Below, piece after piece: positions 46,296 through 58,377 of a stretch of 64,000 bases of DNA; within the stretch, counting starts at the first letter, position 1; the number at the start of each line of letters is the position of its first letter. The stretch is taken from the NCBI GenBank assembly GCA_020631735.1, contig CM036221.1:8537381-8601380 (forward strand), written 5' to 3'. The DNA is from Saccharum officinarum. Taxonomy: Eukaryota > Streptophyta > Magnoliopsida > Poales > Poaceae. A program made the translations under genes and the position numbers. Below the pieces are notes generated by a model. The model did not search any database. It was not told the origin of the DNA and was given only the letters and a program-made list of their open reading frames with translations.

Positions 46296-46308
46296 TGGTA
46301 TCGGAGCC
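46296..46308 (+). other. Primer binding site
   Basis: TGGTATCGGAGCC starts two bases after the 5' LTR. It fits initiator-Met tRNA priming (canonical TGGTATCAGAGC) with one change. The identical site recurs at about 48399 behind the partial internal LTR. Confidence 0.9.
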
Positions 46309-46346
46309 GAGTTGCTCCTAGTTTAGGCTTTACCGCCTAGAGCAAG

Positions 46347-48011
46347 ATGTCTAACGGGAAGGACCACCTCCCACCTTTGAGGGGATGATTTTCCATATTG
46401 GAAAATCCGTATGGAGGCGTATCTCGAAGCCATAGATGTTGGATGTCTTAGAGCCACAACCCAAGGGCTTCCCGCTATCAAGGATCCCGCCAACCCAATT
46501 GGTGACGAGGAGAAGTACGACCGGTGAAATGCAAAGGCCAAAAATGCACTCTACCGGGGCTTAGGCAAGGATATCTTCAATCGTGTGCGTAATGCAAAGA
46601 ACGCTCATGAATTGTGGGAAAACCTTTGTGCTCTACATGAGGGAACTAAGAGTGAGCGTGAGGAACGCTATCATACTGCTTTAAAGAAAATTAATTCTTT
46701 TGAGATGCTTCCCAAAGAAAGTGCCAATGACATGTACACTCGTCTAAATGTTCTTGTAGAGGACCTCAATGCTCTTGGGCTCACTCAAATGAGCCAATCG
46801 GATGTTGCAAGGAAGATCTTGAGTGTTCTTCCCATTGAGAAGTATGGTCACATTGTCACCGTGCTTCACCAAAGTGATCTCTCCACCGCAACACCGACAC
46901 AAGTATTGGGGAAGATTAATGCTCATGAGATGTACATGCACATCACTCTGGAAGAGGGCTCATCATCTTCCAAGAAGAAAGACTTGGCCTTCAAAGCTAG
47001 CCATGATAAGAAAAAGAAGAAGGGCCAAGCTATGATGGTGCAAGAAAGCTCAAGTGAAAGTGATGTTGATGATGAATCACTTGCACTCATGGTGAGGAAG
47101 ACCACCAAAATGCTAAAGAAGCTCAACAAGAGTGGCATCAAGTTCGATGGCAAGAAAAAGAAATTATTCACAAGTAGCAAAAGAAAGCCAATCTCGGAGA
47201 TGGATTGCTACAATTGTGGTGAATTGGCCACTTAGCTCATCAATGCCCTAGATCTCCTAAAGACAAGTACAAGAACAAGAACAAGGCAAGAAAATGATTC
47301 AAGCGATGAAGAAGAAGAGAGGAAGAAAAACAAGCCATACAAGAAGAAGGATGGCAGGAGTTCCACAAGAAGAAGAAGGGAGGAAAATCATATATTGTTG
47401 GTGATTGGCTCACCGACATTGAATCATCTTGTGAGTCCTCCGAAGATGAAAGCAATGATGAGAAAGAGAAGGTTGCCGCATTTGTAATGGGCCATCATCT
47501 TCACCGACATCTTCATCACCACCTTCACCGCCTCCATCACCATTATCGTCCACTACTCACCTATGCCTTATAGCCAAGGGTGATCAAAAGGTACAAAACT
47601 ATGATAGTATGATGATGATGATGATAGTGATAGTGATGATGAATATAATGCACCTTCTTATGATGAACTTGTAAAATTGTTAAACAAATACACTAAAGTC
47701 ATAAGAAGGACTAGAAATGAAAATGATGAACTTCAAAATAAAAATGAATCACTCTCATCTAAGCTTGAAAGTGCTCGAAAGCTAGTGGTGAGCTCAAAGA
47801 TTAAAATGAAATTATGTCTTCCACTCTTCAAGGAGCTTAAAACTTCTAATAAAGAGCTTAGAGATCAACATGATAAACTTGAGAAGAAGTATGATGAGCT
47901 CATCACTAGGCATAACTCTCTAAAAGACAAATATATAACATTCAAAATTGACTATGATAGTCTTTTGGTTGCTAATGAACTTGCTCTTGAGACACATGAT
48001 GCTACTAACAA
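46347..48011 (+). pseudogene. gag, first assembled copy, broken by the scaffold gap
   Basis: Structural gag protein that packages element RNA. This copy has a short indel near the start, an in-frame TGA where the second copy has TGG (about 46523), the zinc-knuckle frameshift near 47225 shared with the second copy, and further small indels. It runs as far as the coiled-coil segment and stops at the N run. Differences from 48442-50111 are mainly 1-2-base indels, with changes in both directions. I read it as an unmerged, error-bearing contig end and not a second gag gene, though a real tandem element cannot be excluded. Confidence 0.8.
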
Positions 48012-48111
48012 NNNNNNNNNNNNNNNNNNNNNNNNNNNNNNNNNNNNNNNNNNNNNNNNNNNNNNNNNNNNNNNNNNNNNNNNNNNNNNNNNNNNNNNNN
48101 NNNNNNNNNNN
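48012..48111. other. Assembly gap, 100 N
   Basis: Exactly 100 undetermined bases, the conventional length for a scaffold join of unknown size. Sequence on both sides belongs to the same retrotransposon. Confidence 0.99.
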
Positions 48112-48396
48112 CGACTCTCGATACCTCAGAAAAACATCGCCGGTGTTTCCTTGCCCTTACTTTCAAGCATTTACTTTCTCGTATTTACATTTATTGCTTG
48201 TTTTTACTTTCCTAGAATTGCCATGCTAGACTAGGATTGGAAACTAGGGTGCAAAACTCTTTACCGGTAGAATATCTAGGAACACAAGTAGGCACTAGGG
48301 GTGAATTCCGGCTTGTAGGTTTTAATTCTTGCAATTAATTTTTAGAGAAGCCTAATTCACCCCCCTCTTAGGCATCTTGATCCTTTCAATTGGTAT
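48112..48396 (+). repeat. Partial LTR (3' end only) after the gap
   Basis: 285 bp matching the last part of the 5' LTR (about 46018-46293). At positions where the two outer LTRs differ (for example CCTCAG versus CCTCGG, TAGACTAGG versus TAGATTAGG, TTACCGGTA versus TTACCAGTA) it follows the 5' LTR. That supports a redundant copy of the same LTR. Confidence 0.88.
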
Positions 48397-48441
48397 CGGA
48401 GCCGAGTTGCTCCTAGTTTAGGCTTTACCGCCTAGAGCAAG

Positions 48442-50373
48442 ATGTCTAACGGGGAAGGACCACCTCCCACCTTTGAGGGGGATGATTTTCCATATTGGAA
48501 AATCCGTATGGAGGCGTATCTCGAAGCCATAGATGTTGGATGTCTTAGAGCCACAACCCAAGGGCTTCCCGCTATCAAGGATCCCGCCAACCCAATTGGT
48601 GACGAGGAGAAGTACGACCGGTGGAATGCAAAGGCCAAAAATGCACTCTACCGGGGCTTAGGCAAGGATATCTTCAATCGTGTGCGTAATGCAAAGAACG
48701 CTCATGAATTGTGGGAAAACCTTTGTGCTCTCCATGAGGGAACTAAGAGTGAGCGTGAGGAACGCTATCATACTGCTTTAAAGAAAATTAATTCTTTTGA
48801 GATGCTTCCCAAAGAAAGTGCCAATGACATGTACACTCGTCTAAATGTTCTTGTAGAGGACCTCAATGCTCTTGGGCTCACTCAAATGAGCCAATCGGAT
48901 GTTGCAAGGAAGATCTTGAGTGTTCTTCCCATTGAGAAGTATGGTCACATTGTCACCGTGCTTCACCAAAGTGATCTCTCCACCGCAACACCGACACAAG
49001 TATTGGGAAGATTAATGCTCATGAGATGTACATGCACATCACTGGAAGAGGGCTCATCATCTTCCAAGAAGAAAGACTTGGCCTTCAAAGCTAGCCATGA
49101 CAAGAAAAAGAAGAAGGGCCAAGCCATGATGGTGCAAGAAAGCTCAAGTGAAAGTGATGTTGATGATGAATCACTTGCACTCATGGTGAGGAAGACCACC
49201 AAAATGCTAAAGAAGCTCAACAAGAGTGGCATCAAGTTCGATGGCAAGAAAAAGAAATTCTTCACAAGTAGCAAAAGAAAGCCAATCTCGGAGATGGATT
49301 GCTACAATTGTGGTGAATTGGCCACTTAGCTCATCAATGCCCTAGATCTCCTAAAGACAAGTACAAGAACAAGAACAAGGGCAGAAAAATGATTCAAGCG
49401 ATGAAGAAGAAGAGAGGAAGAAAAACAAGCCATACAAGAAGAAGGATGGCAAGGAGTTCCACAAGAAGAAGAAGGGAGGAAAATCATATATTGTTGGTGA
49501 TTGGCTCACCGACATTGAATCATCTTGTGAGTCCTCCGAAGATGAAAGCAATGATGAGAAAGAGAAGGTTGCCGCATTTGTAATGGGGCCATCATCTTCA
49601 CCGACATCTTCATCACCACCTTCACCGCCTCCATCACCATTATCGTCCACTACTCACCTATGCCTTATGGCCAAGGGTGATCAAAAGGTACAAAACTATG
49701 ATAGTGATGATGATGATGATGATAGTGATAGTGATGATGAATATAATGCACCTTCTTATGATGAACTTGTAAAATTGTTAAACAAATACACTAAAGTCAT
49801 AAGAAGGACTAGAAATGAAAATGATGAACTTCAAAATAAAAATGAATCACTCTCATCTAAGCTTGAAAGTGCTCGAAAAGCTAGTGGTGAGCTCAAAGAT
49901 TAAAATGAAATTATGTCTTCCACTCTCAAGGAGCTTAAAACTTCTAATAAAGAGCTTAGAGATCAACATGATAAACTTGAGAAGAAGTATGATGAGCTCA
50001 TCACTAGGCATAACTCTCTAAAAGACAAATATATAACATTCAAAATTGACTATGATAGTCTTTTGGTTGCTAATGAACTTGCTCTTGAGACACATGATGC
50101 TACTAACAAAGTTGTTAAGTGTGATATAGCTACATCATGTGATGACTTGATTATTGAAAGCATTGAGCAAGGTTCTAGTAGCAAAGGCAAGAGTGTGGTT
50201 GAGTCAAGCAATTATGATGATTATGCCAAGATCAAGAGTGAAAATGAGAAGCTTGCAAGTGAGAACAAGACGCTAAAAGGTTTGATGGCTCTTGAGAAGC
50301 AAACAACAAATGAATCACTCATTGAAGAAAAAAAAAGCTCAAGCAAGAGAAAGAGCATCTCAAAACCGGCCTA
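48442..50373 (+). pseudogene. gag, second copy, with coiled coil
   Basis: Capsid/nucleocapsid polyprotein. The N-terminal part (48442-49329, 295 codons) starts MSNGEGPPPTFEGDDFPYWK and contains the Copia gag core (DVARKILSVLP). It ends at the first zinc knuckle (CYNCGE), where a 1-base deletion creates a stop. The same deletion is in the first copy, so it predates any assembly duplication. Translation then continues in other frames: an Asp-rich stretch and a long Lys/Glu/Asn-rich coiled coil (49583-50373) with another frame change near 49901. The coiled-coil extension is usual in the Maximus/SIRE lineage. Non-functional as assembled. Confidence 0.85.
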
Positions 50374-50397
50374 AACAAGTTCACAAGAGGTCCATAT

Positions 50398-50780
50398 TTG
50401 CAAAGTGAGCTACTCATGAACACTGTAATGAAGATGGATAGAAGTGGTATTGGGTACTTGGCAAATCAAGAGAAGAAGGCAAAAGCTCAACAACAACAAA
50501 GCAAGTCAAAGCCCAAGCCAAAAGATGTGTTGAGTGTGGACAAGAAGGTCACTTTGCACATGAGTGTAATACTCCACCACCACAACCCTTGCCCAAGCAT
50601 GCTAGACCCTTTGCCTTCAATGCTCATTACATGCTAAGAAAAGATTCAAATGGAAAGTTGAAAGTTATGTTCTTGGGTCCCCCAAACAAGAATAGGCCTA
50701 AGAAAATATGGGTTGCCAAGTCACTAGTTGAGAAAGTCAAAGGTCCCTCTCAAGTGTGGGTCCCTAAACAAAAAGCTTGA
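50398..50780 (+). pseudogene. gag C-terminus with second zinc knuckle
   Basis: A complete CX2CX4HX4C knuckle is encoded at 50526-50567 (C-V-E-C ... G-H ... H-E-C) in the frame that stays open to 50780 (ending VPKQKA). Nucleic-acid binding part of gag. The upstream segment is in a different frame, so at least one indel lies just before it. Confidence 0.75.
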
Positions 50781-50789
50781 TCTTTTGTG

Positions 50790-51712
50790 TGTAGGTGAAC
50801 TACAAGACCGGTGGATCTTATTGGGTTATTGATAGTGGTTGCACTCAACATATGACCGGTGATCCTCGTATGTTCACCTCCATTAAAGAGAATGGGATAT
50901 GTCAAGAGAAGATCACATTTGGAGATAATTAAAAGAGCAAAGTCAAGGGTATAGGCAAGATTGCAATATCAAATGATCACTCACTCTCAAATGTGCTCTA
51001 TGTTGCTTCATTGAGTTTCAACTTATTATCCGTTGGGCAACTTTGTGACCTTGGCTTCCAATGCTTGTTCACACCAAATGAAGTGGTAGTTTCAAAGATA
51101 GATGACAAGCAAGTGATATTCAAAGGCTTTAGATACAATAATCTTTATCTTGTTGACTTCACCTCCGAAGATGCAAACTTGATGACATGTTTATTCACCA
51201 AGACCTCACTTGGATGGCTTTGGCATAGGAGGCTTGCTCATGTTGGAATGAACACTCTCAACAAGCTATTGAAGAAAGAATTAGTGAGAGGATTGAAGGA
51301 TGTAAAGTTTGAAAAGGACAAACCTTGTAGTGCATGTCAAGCGGGCAAACAAGTTGCAAACACTCATCCAACCAAAGCTTTCATGTCAACTTCAAGAGTG
51401 CTAGAACTTCTACACATGGATTTGTTTGGGCCTACAACCTACAAGAGCTTGGGTGGTAATCTCTATTGTTTTGTGATAGTGGATGACTACTCAAGGTACA
51501 CATGGACCTTCTTTCTTCATGACAAATCCGAAGTGGCCAATTGTTTCAAGAAGTTTGCAAAGAGAGCTCAAAATGAATTTGAAGTCAAGATAAAGAAGAT
51601 TAGAAGTGACAATGGCAAAGAGTTTGACAACACCAACATTGAAGCTTATTGTGATGAAATTGGAATCAAGCATGAAGTTTCTTCAACCTACACTCCTAAC
51701 AAAATGGTGTAG
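50790..51712 (+). pseudogene. Protease and integrase part of pol
   Basis: Aspartic protease with active-site DSG at 50831-50839 (followed by CTQHM). An in-frame TAA at 50930 separates it from the rest. The open segment from 50993 carries the protease end, the GAG-pre-integrase zinc finger (WHRRLAHVGMNTL ... CSACQAGK) and the integrase core (HMDLFGP, VDDYSRYTW, IRSDNGKEF). The frame ends at 51712 (TAG), where a single-base indel shifts it from the next segment. Integrase inserts element cDNA; here it is broken between the core and the C-terminal part. Confidence 0.9.
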
Positions 51713-51732
51713 TTGAGAGAAAGAACCGGACT

Positions 51733-54018
51733 TTGATCACTCTTGCAAGAACAATGTTAGATGAGTACAATACTCCGGAGAAGTTGTGGGCCGAGGCAAT
51801 CAACACCGCATGCTATGCTTCAAATCGCCTCTTCCTACAAAAGTTTCTTGCCAAGACCCCCTATGAGTTGCTTAATGGGAAGAAGCCGGATGTCTCATTC
51901 TTCCGGGTGTTTGGTTGCAAATGCTATATCTACAAGAAGCGTCAACACCTAGGGAAGTTTCAAAGATGTTGTGATATTGGTTTTCTTGTTGGTTACTCAT
52001 CAAAGTCCAAAGCATATAGAGTATTTAACCATACCACCGGTTTGGTTGAAGAAACATATGATGTGGAATTTAATGAATCTAATGGCTCCCAAGGAGCAAT
52101 TGAGAATTGTGATGATGTAGGTGATGAACCCTTGAGGGAGGCAATGAAGAACATGCTGGTGGGAGACATCAAGCCAAAAGATGATGAAGACGATGTACAA
52201 ATTGTTGGTCCACCATCTTCATCACATGTGCCTCAAGATGATGACAAGAACAAGAGAGTTGAAAATGAAGACACTTATGTCTCTCATGAACAAGACGAGG
52301 CACAAGCACAAGATGTTGTTGCTCCCCATCCACCTCCTCAAGTGGTTGATAGAAGAAACTCATCTCTACTTCAAGCACATCCACAAGATCTCATCATAGG
52401 GAGTCCTTCTAAGGGAGTAATGACTCGATCTCAAAAGCTTGCCTCTTTTGTTGAACATCACTCCTTTGTCTCTTGTGTTGAACCTAAGAATGTAGAAGAA
52501 GCTCTTCAAGATCTAGATTGGGTGAATGCTATGCATGAAGAATTGAACAACTTCGCCCGAAATCAAGTATGGACACTTGAAGAGCATCCTAAAGGGGCAA
52601 GAGTCATCGGAACCAAGTGGGTGTTCCGCAACAAGCAAGATGACCAAGGCGTAGTTGTGAGGAACAAGGCAAGACTAGTTGCAAAGGGGTTCTCTCAAGT
52701 TGAAGGTCTTGATTTTGGAGAGACCTTTGCACCCGTTGCAAGACTTGAAGCCATTCGTATCCTCCTTGCATATGCATCACATCATGATATGAAACTATAT
52801 CAAATGGATGTGAAAAGTGTATTCTTAAATGGCTTCATAAATGAACTAGTCTATGTTAATCAACCTCCTGGGTTTGAAGACCCTAGATATCCTAATCATG
52901 TTTATAGGTTGTCCAAGGCGCTATATGGGCTCAAGCAAGCCCCTAGAGCGTGGTATGAGCGCCTCCAGGACTTTCTCATTGAGAAAGGCTTCACCATTGG
53001 GAAGGTCGACACCACACTTTTCACCAAGAAGCTTAATGGGGAGATCTTCATTTGTCAAGTGTATGTTGATGATATCATCTTCGGATCAACAAATGAAGAA
53101 TATTGCAAGGAATTTGGTGAATTGATGTCGAAGGAGTTCGAGATGTCTATGATTGGTGAGCTCACATTCTTCCTTGGTTTTCAAGTCAAGCAAATGAGAG
53201 AAGGGATTTTCATCTCTCAAGAAAAGTATACCAAGGATCTTCTCAAAAGGTTCAAGATGGAAGAATGCAAACCAATCAAGACCCTAATGCCATCTAATGG
53301 ACATCTCGACCTAGATGAGGGAGGTAAACCGGTTGATCAAACTCTCTACCGTTCTATGATTGGTAGTTTGTTGTACCTTACCGCATCTAGGCCCGATATC
53401 ATGTTTAGTGTGTGCATGTGTGCTCGCTTTCAAGCGTGCCCTAAAGAACCTCACTTAAGTGCCGTAAAAAGAATCTTAAGATATCTTAAGCACACCCCAA
53501 GCATTGGTCTTTGGTATCCCAAAGGAGCTAGATTCCAACTAGTTGGCTATTCCGATTTGGATTATGCCGGTTGCAAAATTGATAGAAAAAGCACATCCGG
53601 AGGGTGCCATTTGCTTGGAAGGTCTTTAGTATATTGGTCATCTAAAAAGCAAAATAGTGTGGCTTTGTTCACCGCCGAGGCGGAATACATTGCCGCGGGG
53701 GCTTGTTGTGCACAAATCTTATACATGAAACAAACCCTCCTAGACTATGGAATTGTTCTTGAAAAGGTGCCACTTTTATGTGATAATGAAAGTGCCATTA
53801 AAATTGCTAATAATCCGGTACAACACTCTCGCACCAAGCACATTGATATCCGCCACCACTTTCTAAGAGATCACGTTGCTAAAAATGATATATCACTAGA
53901 AGGTGTAAGAAGTGAAAATCAATTAGCGGATATCTTCACTAAACCTTTGGATGAAGCTACCTTTTGTAGGTTGAGAAGTGAACTCAATGTGCTTGACTCT
54001 AGTAACTTTAAAAAATGA
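51733..54018 (+). CDS. Integrase C-terminus, reverse transcriptase and RNase H (Copia pol)
   Basis: A 761-codon open segment. Residues 1 to about 130 continue integrase ([30 protein letters not shown]). The RT domain starts at about residue 260 ([11 protein letters not shown]). It has [17 protein letters not shown], the conserved [11 protein letters not shown] and PPGFEDP, and the catalytic [10 protein letters not shown] at 53062. RNase H follows with [21 protein letters not shown] and [11 protein letters not shown], ending before a TGA at 54018. Both catalytic cores look intact. It lacks its own start because it belongs to the broken gag-pol polyprotein, so it is an uninterrupted part of a defective gene. 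Confidence 0.93.
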   Translation: MITLARTMLDEYNTPEKLWAEAINTACYASNRLFLQKFLAKTPYELLNGKKPDVSFFRVFGCKCYIYKKRQHLGKFQRCCDIGFLVGYSSKSKAYRVFNHTTGLVEETYDVEFNESNGSQGAIENCDDVGDEPLREAMKNMLVGDIKPKDDEDDVQIVGPPSSSHVPQDDDKNKRVENEDTYVSHEQDEAQAQDVVAPHPPPQVVDRRNSSLLQAHPQDLIIGSPSKGVMTRSQKLASFVEHHSFVSCVEPKNVEEALQDLDWVNAMHEELNNFARNQVWTLEEHPKGARVIGTKWVFRNKQDDQGVVVRNKARLVAKGFSQVEGLDFGETFAPVARLEAIRILLAYASHHDMKLYQMDVKSVFLNGFINELVYVNQPPGFEDPRYPNHVYRLSKALYGLKQAPRAWYERLQDFLIEKGFTIGKVDTTLFTKKLNGEIFICQVYVDDIIFGSTNEEYCKEFGELMSKEFEMSMIGELTFFLGFQVKQMREGIFISQEKYTKDLLKRFKMEECKPIKTLMPSNGHLDLDEGGKPVDQTLYRSMIGSLLYLTASRPDIMFSVCMCARFQACPKEPHLSAVKRILRYLKHTPSIGLWYPKGARFQLVGYSDLDYAGCKIDRKSTSGGCHLLGRSLVYWSSKKQNSVALFTAEAEYIAAGACCAQILYMKQTLLDYGIVLEKVPLLCDNESAIKIANNPVQHSRTKHIDIRHHFLRDHVAKNDISLEGVRSENQLADIFTKPLDEATFCRLRSELNVLDSSNFKK

Positions 54019-54509
54019 GCTTGTGTTGTCCCTTGCATTGCATTGTATTATATGTCATGTTTAATTACCCGCAATGCATCTAGGGCTTGGCTAACACGGT
54101 TACGATAACCCTCCTTTGGAGGAGTGAAGAAGCCTAACCGTGGATCAAACTTGACAAGCAACCTAGCTTTACTTACTTGTTTTGCATTGCATTTGCATGG
54201 TTGTTGCTTTGTCGTTTCTTTTCGGTTTGGCTTTGAGCAACCTCTGTGTTCGTCCATGGGTAGAGAGAGCATTTTGACGCTCCCAAGGGTTCAAAAACTC
54301 TATTGCATGGCCATACGTTGCTCCTCGGGTGTTTGTTGCCTATTTTTCCTAAAAATAATATTAGCCTAAGGCAAACTATTTTGAGAAACTTGAGGGTTTG
54401 AGTGAGGTCACTCTTATCATGTTCCAATTGGTGTTTATTTGTGTCTCTTTGAATTGGAACTTGATTGGGAGAAGTCGCGTCGAAGTTCGGAATGAAGAAG
54501 GGCGAAAAA

Positions 54510-54860
54510 CAGTGACCGGACGCTGGACCAGACGTTGCACCGGACGCAGTGATGCTTCACCACCGCGTCCGGTCCTGGTGACCACCAGCGCGTCCGGTCA
54601 TCTAGAAGACCAACTCCTGATCTAGTGACCGGACGCTGAACCGGACGCGCTGCTTTTGACCACCGCGTCTGGTCCCGGTAACCACCACCGCGTCCGGTCA
54701 TTCGTGATGACTTTCCCGGGTAACCCTCGACCGGACTCTGTCCTCGTCCGGTCATTCCTAACCGGATGCGTTCGATTGCTCCAGGATTTTACTGGAGTGT
54801 GACCGGACGCTGCACCACCGCGTCCGGTCATTTGACCACCGTGTCCGGTCAGTGCGTGCC
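54510..54860. repeat. CpG-rich CCGGACGC array between pol and ORF3
   Basis: More than ten copies of GACCGGACGC, CGCGTCCGGTCA and close variants in both orientations, like those in the LTRs at 45079-45535 and 58817-59160. Non-coding spacer of the retrotransposon. Confidence 0.88.
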
Positions 54861-55472
54861 GAGCGGATCTAATCCCCCATATAATCTTCCGTCTTCGTCC
54901 GATTCCTTTCATCCGCTGCTCGATTCCGCGCCTGTCTCGCCGAGTTCTAGCCCTAGCTTGCCGGAGCACCGCCGCACCGCCCTCCTCCACCGCGCTGTGC
55001 TTCCTCCTCCTCCGGTGGGCCGTGCCGTAGTCCCTGCCCGCACAGTGCCGCCCGAGCCCGCACCTCGCCTCGCACAGCCGCTGTGCCGCGCCGCCGCCCA
55101 CCGCCGCTGTGCCGTGCTGCCGCCATTGAGCCGCGCCACCAACACCTGCACCACCTCCGGCCAGTACTTGCCTCGCCTCGCGCTTTGCCAAGCAACCCTA
55201 GCTTCCTCTTCACCACTATGACCGAGCTCCGCCCTAGGGTTTGCCCTAACCCTCCAATCGAAGCGCTCGTCCGGTGCTTCGGGAAGTCTCGCGAACTAGG
55301 TCTTCTCACCTCATCATCGGTCTTCTCGTCAATCCGAGCGAGTTTGTCAGTGTGTCGAGGTGACTGCAGTTCTATGCTTGAATCCAAGGCCAAGCCTGTG
55401 GATACGGATTGAGGCCAAGCCTCTTGAGTATAAGTACACCATCTTTCAGAGGATTCCCGACAGTGTGACAGC

Positions 55473-57931
55473 ATGGTTCGTTGCAAGAACGCCGGTGGTG
55501 CTCCTAGTGACGGGGACGATAGTCCTCCTCGTCTGTCTGAGGTTGCGCGTGGCAAGCGCATAAAGATTATGGCCAGAAAGAAGAAGAAGACCCTCACAGA
55601 TGCAGAGATAGCTCAGGCAGTTACAGATGCAGCAGAGCAGGCAGAGAGGGGAGGCAGGAGCAGTGGTATACGCATTGGCGAGCGTCGCTTTCATCTTGAA
55701 GGTCGACAGCTTGGTACAAAGACTACTGAGCCCACTGAGGGCACAGAGGTGACAGAGGATGCAGATGCTATGTCAGTCGATCCACCTGTAGAGGCTCTAG
55801 AGGGGACAGAGGAGCAGCCAGCTCAGACTCCACCGCGTCATCGCTCCACACGCACACGAGCTCAGGTGACTCCTAGGCCAGAGGGCCAGCGTCGTGGAGG
55901 ACGTCCACCTCCTAGGGTTAGAGGTTCACCCCCTGTCGAGCACTTTGACTTGAGAGGTGCTACAGCACGTCAGGTGCAAGGGTTGAGATTTGTTGAGGTC
56001 AGCTGGTGGTTCCCACCTCAGAGGGACTCCAGAGCTTCAGAGGGTTTCTATACTCCTCTACAGGAGGATTTCTACAGAGCTTATGTTGACAGTGGCATTG
56101 CCTTTCGACCACAGAGGGTCTGTCGCATTGAGTCACTTGTTGAGGTAGTGGGTGAGCAGCTGTGTCCGCACCTGTCCTTTCTACTGGGCTTGTCAGATTT
56201 TCTTGGACGGACAGGTGCATACTGCGGCACTTGGGTTAGGGAGTTCTATGCTTCACTATGGATTGATCCGACCCATGAGTTCATACACTTTGCATTCCGA
56301 GGTCGCGCCCGTAGACTGTACAGCACAAGAGTGCGGGAGATTCTTAGACTCCCAGCTTCAGACACGAAGATCCACCAGCTCTGTTTCAGTCAGACAGCTC
56401 CACCTAGACGCCCTCATGGCGGTACTATGCCACCTACAGATCTGATCCGACCCTGCTTCCGTGAGCCTTTTGGCGAAGGGTCTTGTCGCACATCTGCCAG
56501 TTTGACACCGCTTGCCTGAGTTCTAGATGCTATTGTCAGGCGTACTCTTCTTCCCAGGCTTGGTTACAGAGAGGGATTGACTAAGATGCAGCTATGGGTT
56601 GTTCACCACCTCCTCTCATAGACACCTTTTGACATTTGGGATCTTATGCTTAGTGAGATGGAGGACACCCTGGCAGAGGGCTTCAAGGGACACCGTCAGC
56701 TGCCCTATGCTCATTGGATTTGCTTCATCATCAGATCTACCCTTGAGCTTCCTGCAGAGATTAGAGCTGAGATATCAGATACTACCACTGCTTTTCCTGA
56801 GTATTATATCCGTCAGCTATGGGCTTCAGTTACGAGAGAGCAGGCCCCTGTACTAGGACAGAGAGAGAGAGACCTCAGGTGCCTGGGACAGCGGCTGAGC
56901 AGGACGCGATCGTACAGGGTCTTGCTGAGGCAGAGCTTGCAGATTTAGATGCTCAGCCTGCTGATATAGCTGAGGATGAGGCCTCTGATAGCACTGATGA
57001 GGATTATCAGTCCATCCCCAGGTATCGGTCTCCTCGGCCTCACGACCACGAGGCCGGTGGCTCCGGTTCAGCCTCCCGCTCAGACCCAGCCATGGTGGCT
57101 ATTCTTGAGAGGCTGACCTAGGCACAGGAGCGACAGGAGCTTCAGCTACAGAGGCAGGCTCAGGACACCGCTGCAGCCTTTGCACAGATTCAGGCTCGAC
57201 AGGATGAGTTCCAGAGACAGCAGCTTGAGATACAGCGCCAGCAAGTCGAGATGCAGCGTTAGCAGTATGAGATGTAGCGACAGAGTGCAGCTAGCTAGCA
57301 GCAGTACTTGGATCTTCTGCGTCACCTAGTCATAGTTGGGGTTCCTCCACCTGCATCTGTCCTGACTTCAGCCTTACAGTCTAGTGGACCTTCGAGTCAG
57401 GGACAGCCGAGCTTTCAGTTCACCTCTCCACAGCTGCAGGTCCCTCAGTCGTTCTAGTCCCTGAGCTACATGCCTATTTAGACGGGATTTACTCCTTCAG
57501 ACCAGCCTCGCCCTCACCTTTTGACTGGCACACCTTTTATTGATCTTAGTGCCACATATAGCGAGTTGTCTGGTCAGCCGACGCCCTCGCACACTACTTT
57601 TGCTACTTCATCAGGGTTGTCAGATTCAGAGGCAGTTGTTCCTCCTGTGACAGGGACGGGCACTACAGAGACAGTTCCTTCATCCGTTGCCTCGACACAT
57701 CCCTCAGCTATTGGCTCACTTCAGGCTCAGGTCACAGAGACTGTTCCACTTGTTGCTACTTCATCAGTACTTGTTCCTGTTGCTCAGACCCAGACCGCTT
57801 CACAACCACGTGCTTCTTCAGAGGGTCAGCCTGATAGCTCCGAGTCCGAGGGATACACTTCTCAGTTTGTGATTACTACGCGCTCCTCGGCACCCGACTC
57901 GACTCCGTCTGTTCCCCCGTCAGATCCTTAG
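55473..57931 (+). pseudogene. Third, env-like ORF of the Copia element, with seven TAG stops
   Basis: Maximus/SIRE elements often carry an ORF downstream of pol called env-like; its role is unknown. The first segment (55473-56519) starts MVRCKNAGGAPSDGDDSPPR and is basic, with a conserved-looking globular part after about residue 150. A TGA ends it at 56517; the same frame continues past a TAG at 56619 to about 56880. Then the frame changes, and Gln/Ser/Pro-rich sequence runs to the final stop at 57929 through six more in-frame TAG codons (57119, 57260, 57275, 57296, 57455, 57479). Nearly all sit where CAG (Gln) is expected. I see no signal peptide or clear membrane anchor. This is a plant retroelement relic, not an infectious virus. 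Confidence 0.75.
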
Positions 57932-58363
57932 ATTAGTTTTTGACGTTTGATGCCAAAGGGGGAGAGAGAGTAGATTTAGGGGGAGTTTTGATAGAGGGTT
58001 TTTGTTTTTTTGTGTGCTACATTCATGCATTATATTTACTTTACAGTAATTGCATTCTTGTGACATGTGGTCGTGTGAGTACTTTGAGTCTCTATGGTTT
58101 ATCTAGTCACAGTTTTAAATCATGTCACTTGTTTGGTTATAGCTCATAAGGTTGTGCTTCCGTGCCTTACTCCGATCTCTTTTGAGCTATATCTTTTTGT
58201 GTACTAACGTTTCATGCCTTATCTTATAAGTACACTCTTTTGGCTTGGAACACATAAGCAATTCCTAACCTTTTGTGCTTATTGTTTTTCTGCTTATGTG
58301 AACCAAGCATGTTCGAAAACCTCAACTCCTTTCTTTTGAATCTTAGTGTTGTCATCAATCACC

Positions 58364-58377
58364 AAAAAGGGGGAGAT
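58364..58377 (+). other. Polypurine tract
   Basis: AAAAAGGGGGAGAT directly precedes the 3' LTR; primer site for plus-strand DNA synthesis. Similar AAAGGGGGAGAGAG text occurs at 57955-57968 just after ORF3. Confidence 0.88.

Noticed and set aside
54622..55597. Arg/Ala/Gly-rich minus-strand frames
   Set aside because: Antisense shadows of the CpG-rich spacer and the start of ORF3 of the retrotransposon.
55473..57931. An infectious virus envelope gene
   Set aside because: It lies inside an LTR retrotransposon with Copia order, lacks a visible signal peptide or fusion features, and is riddled with stops; env-like is only a positional label.
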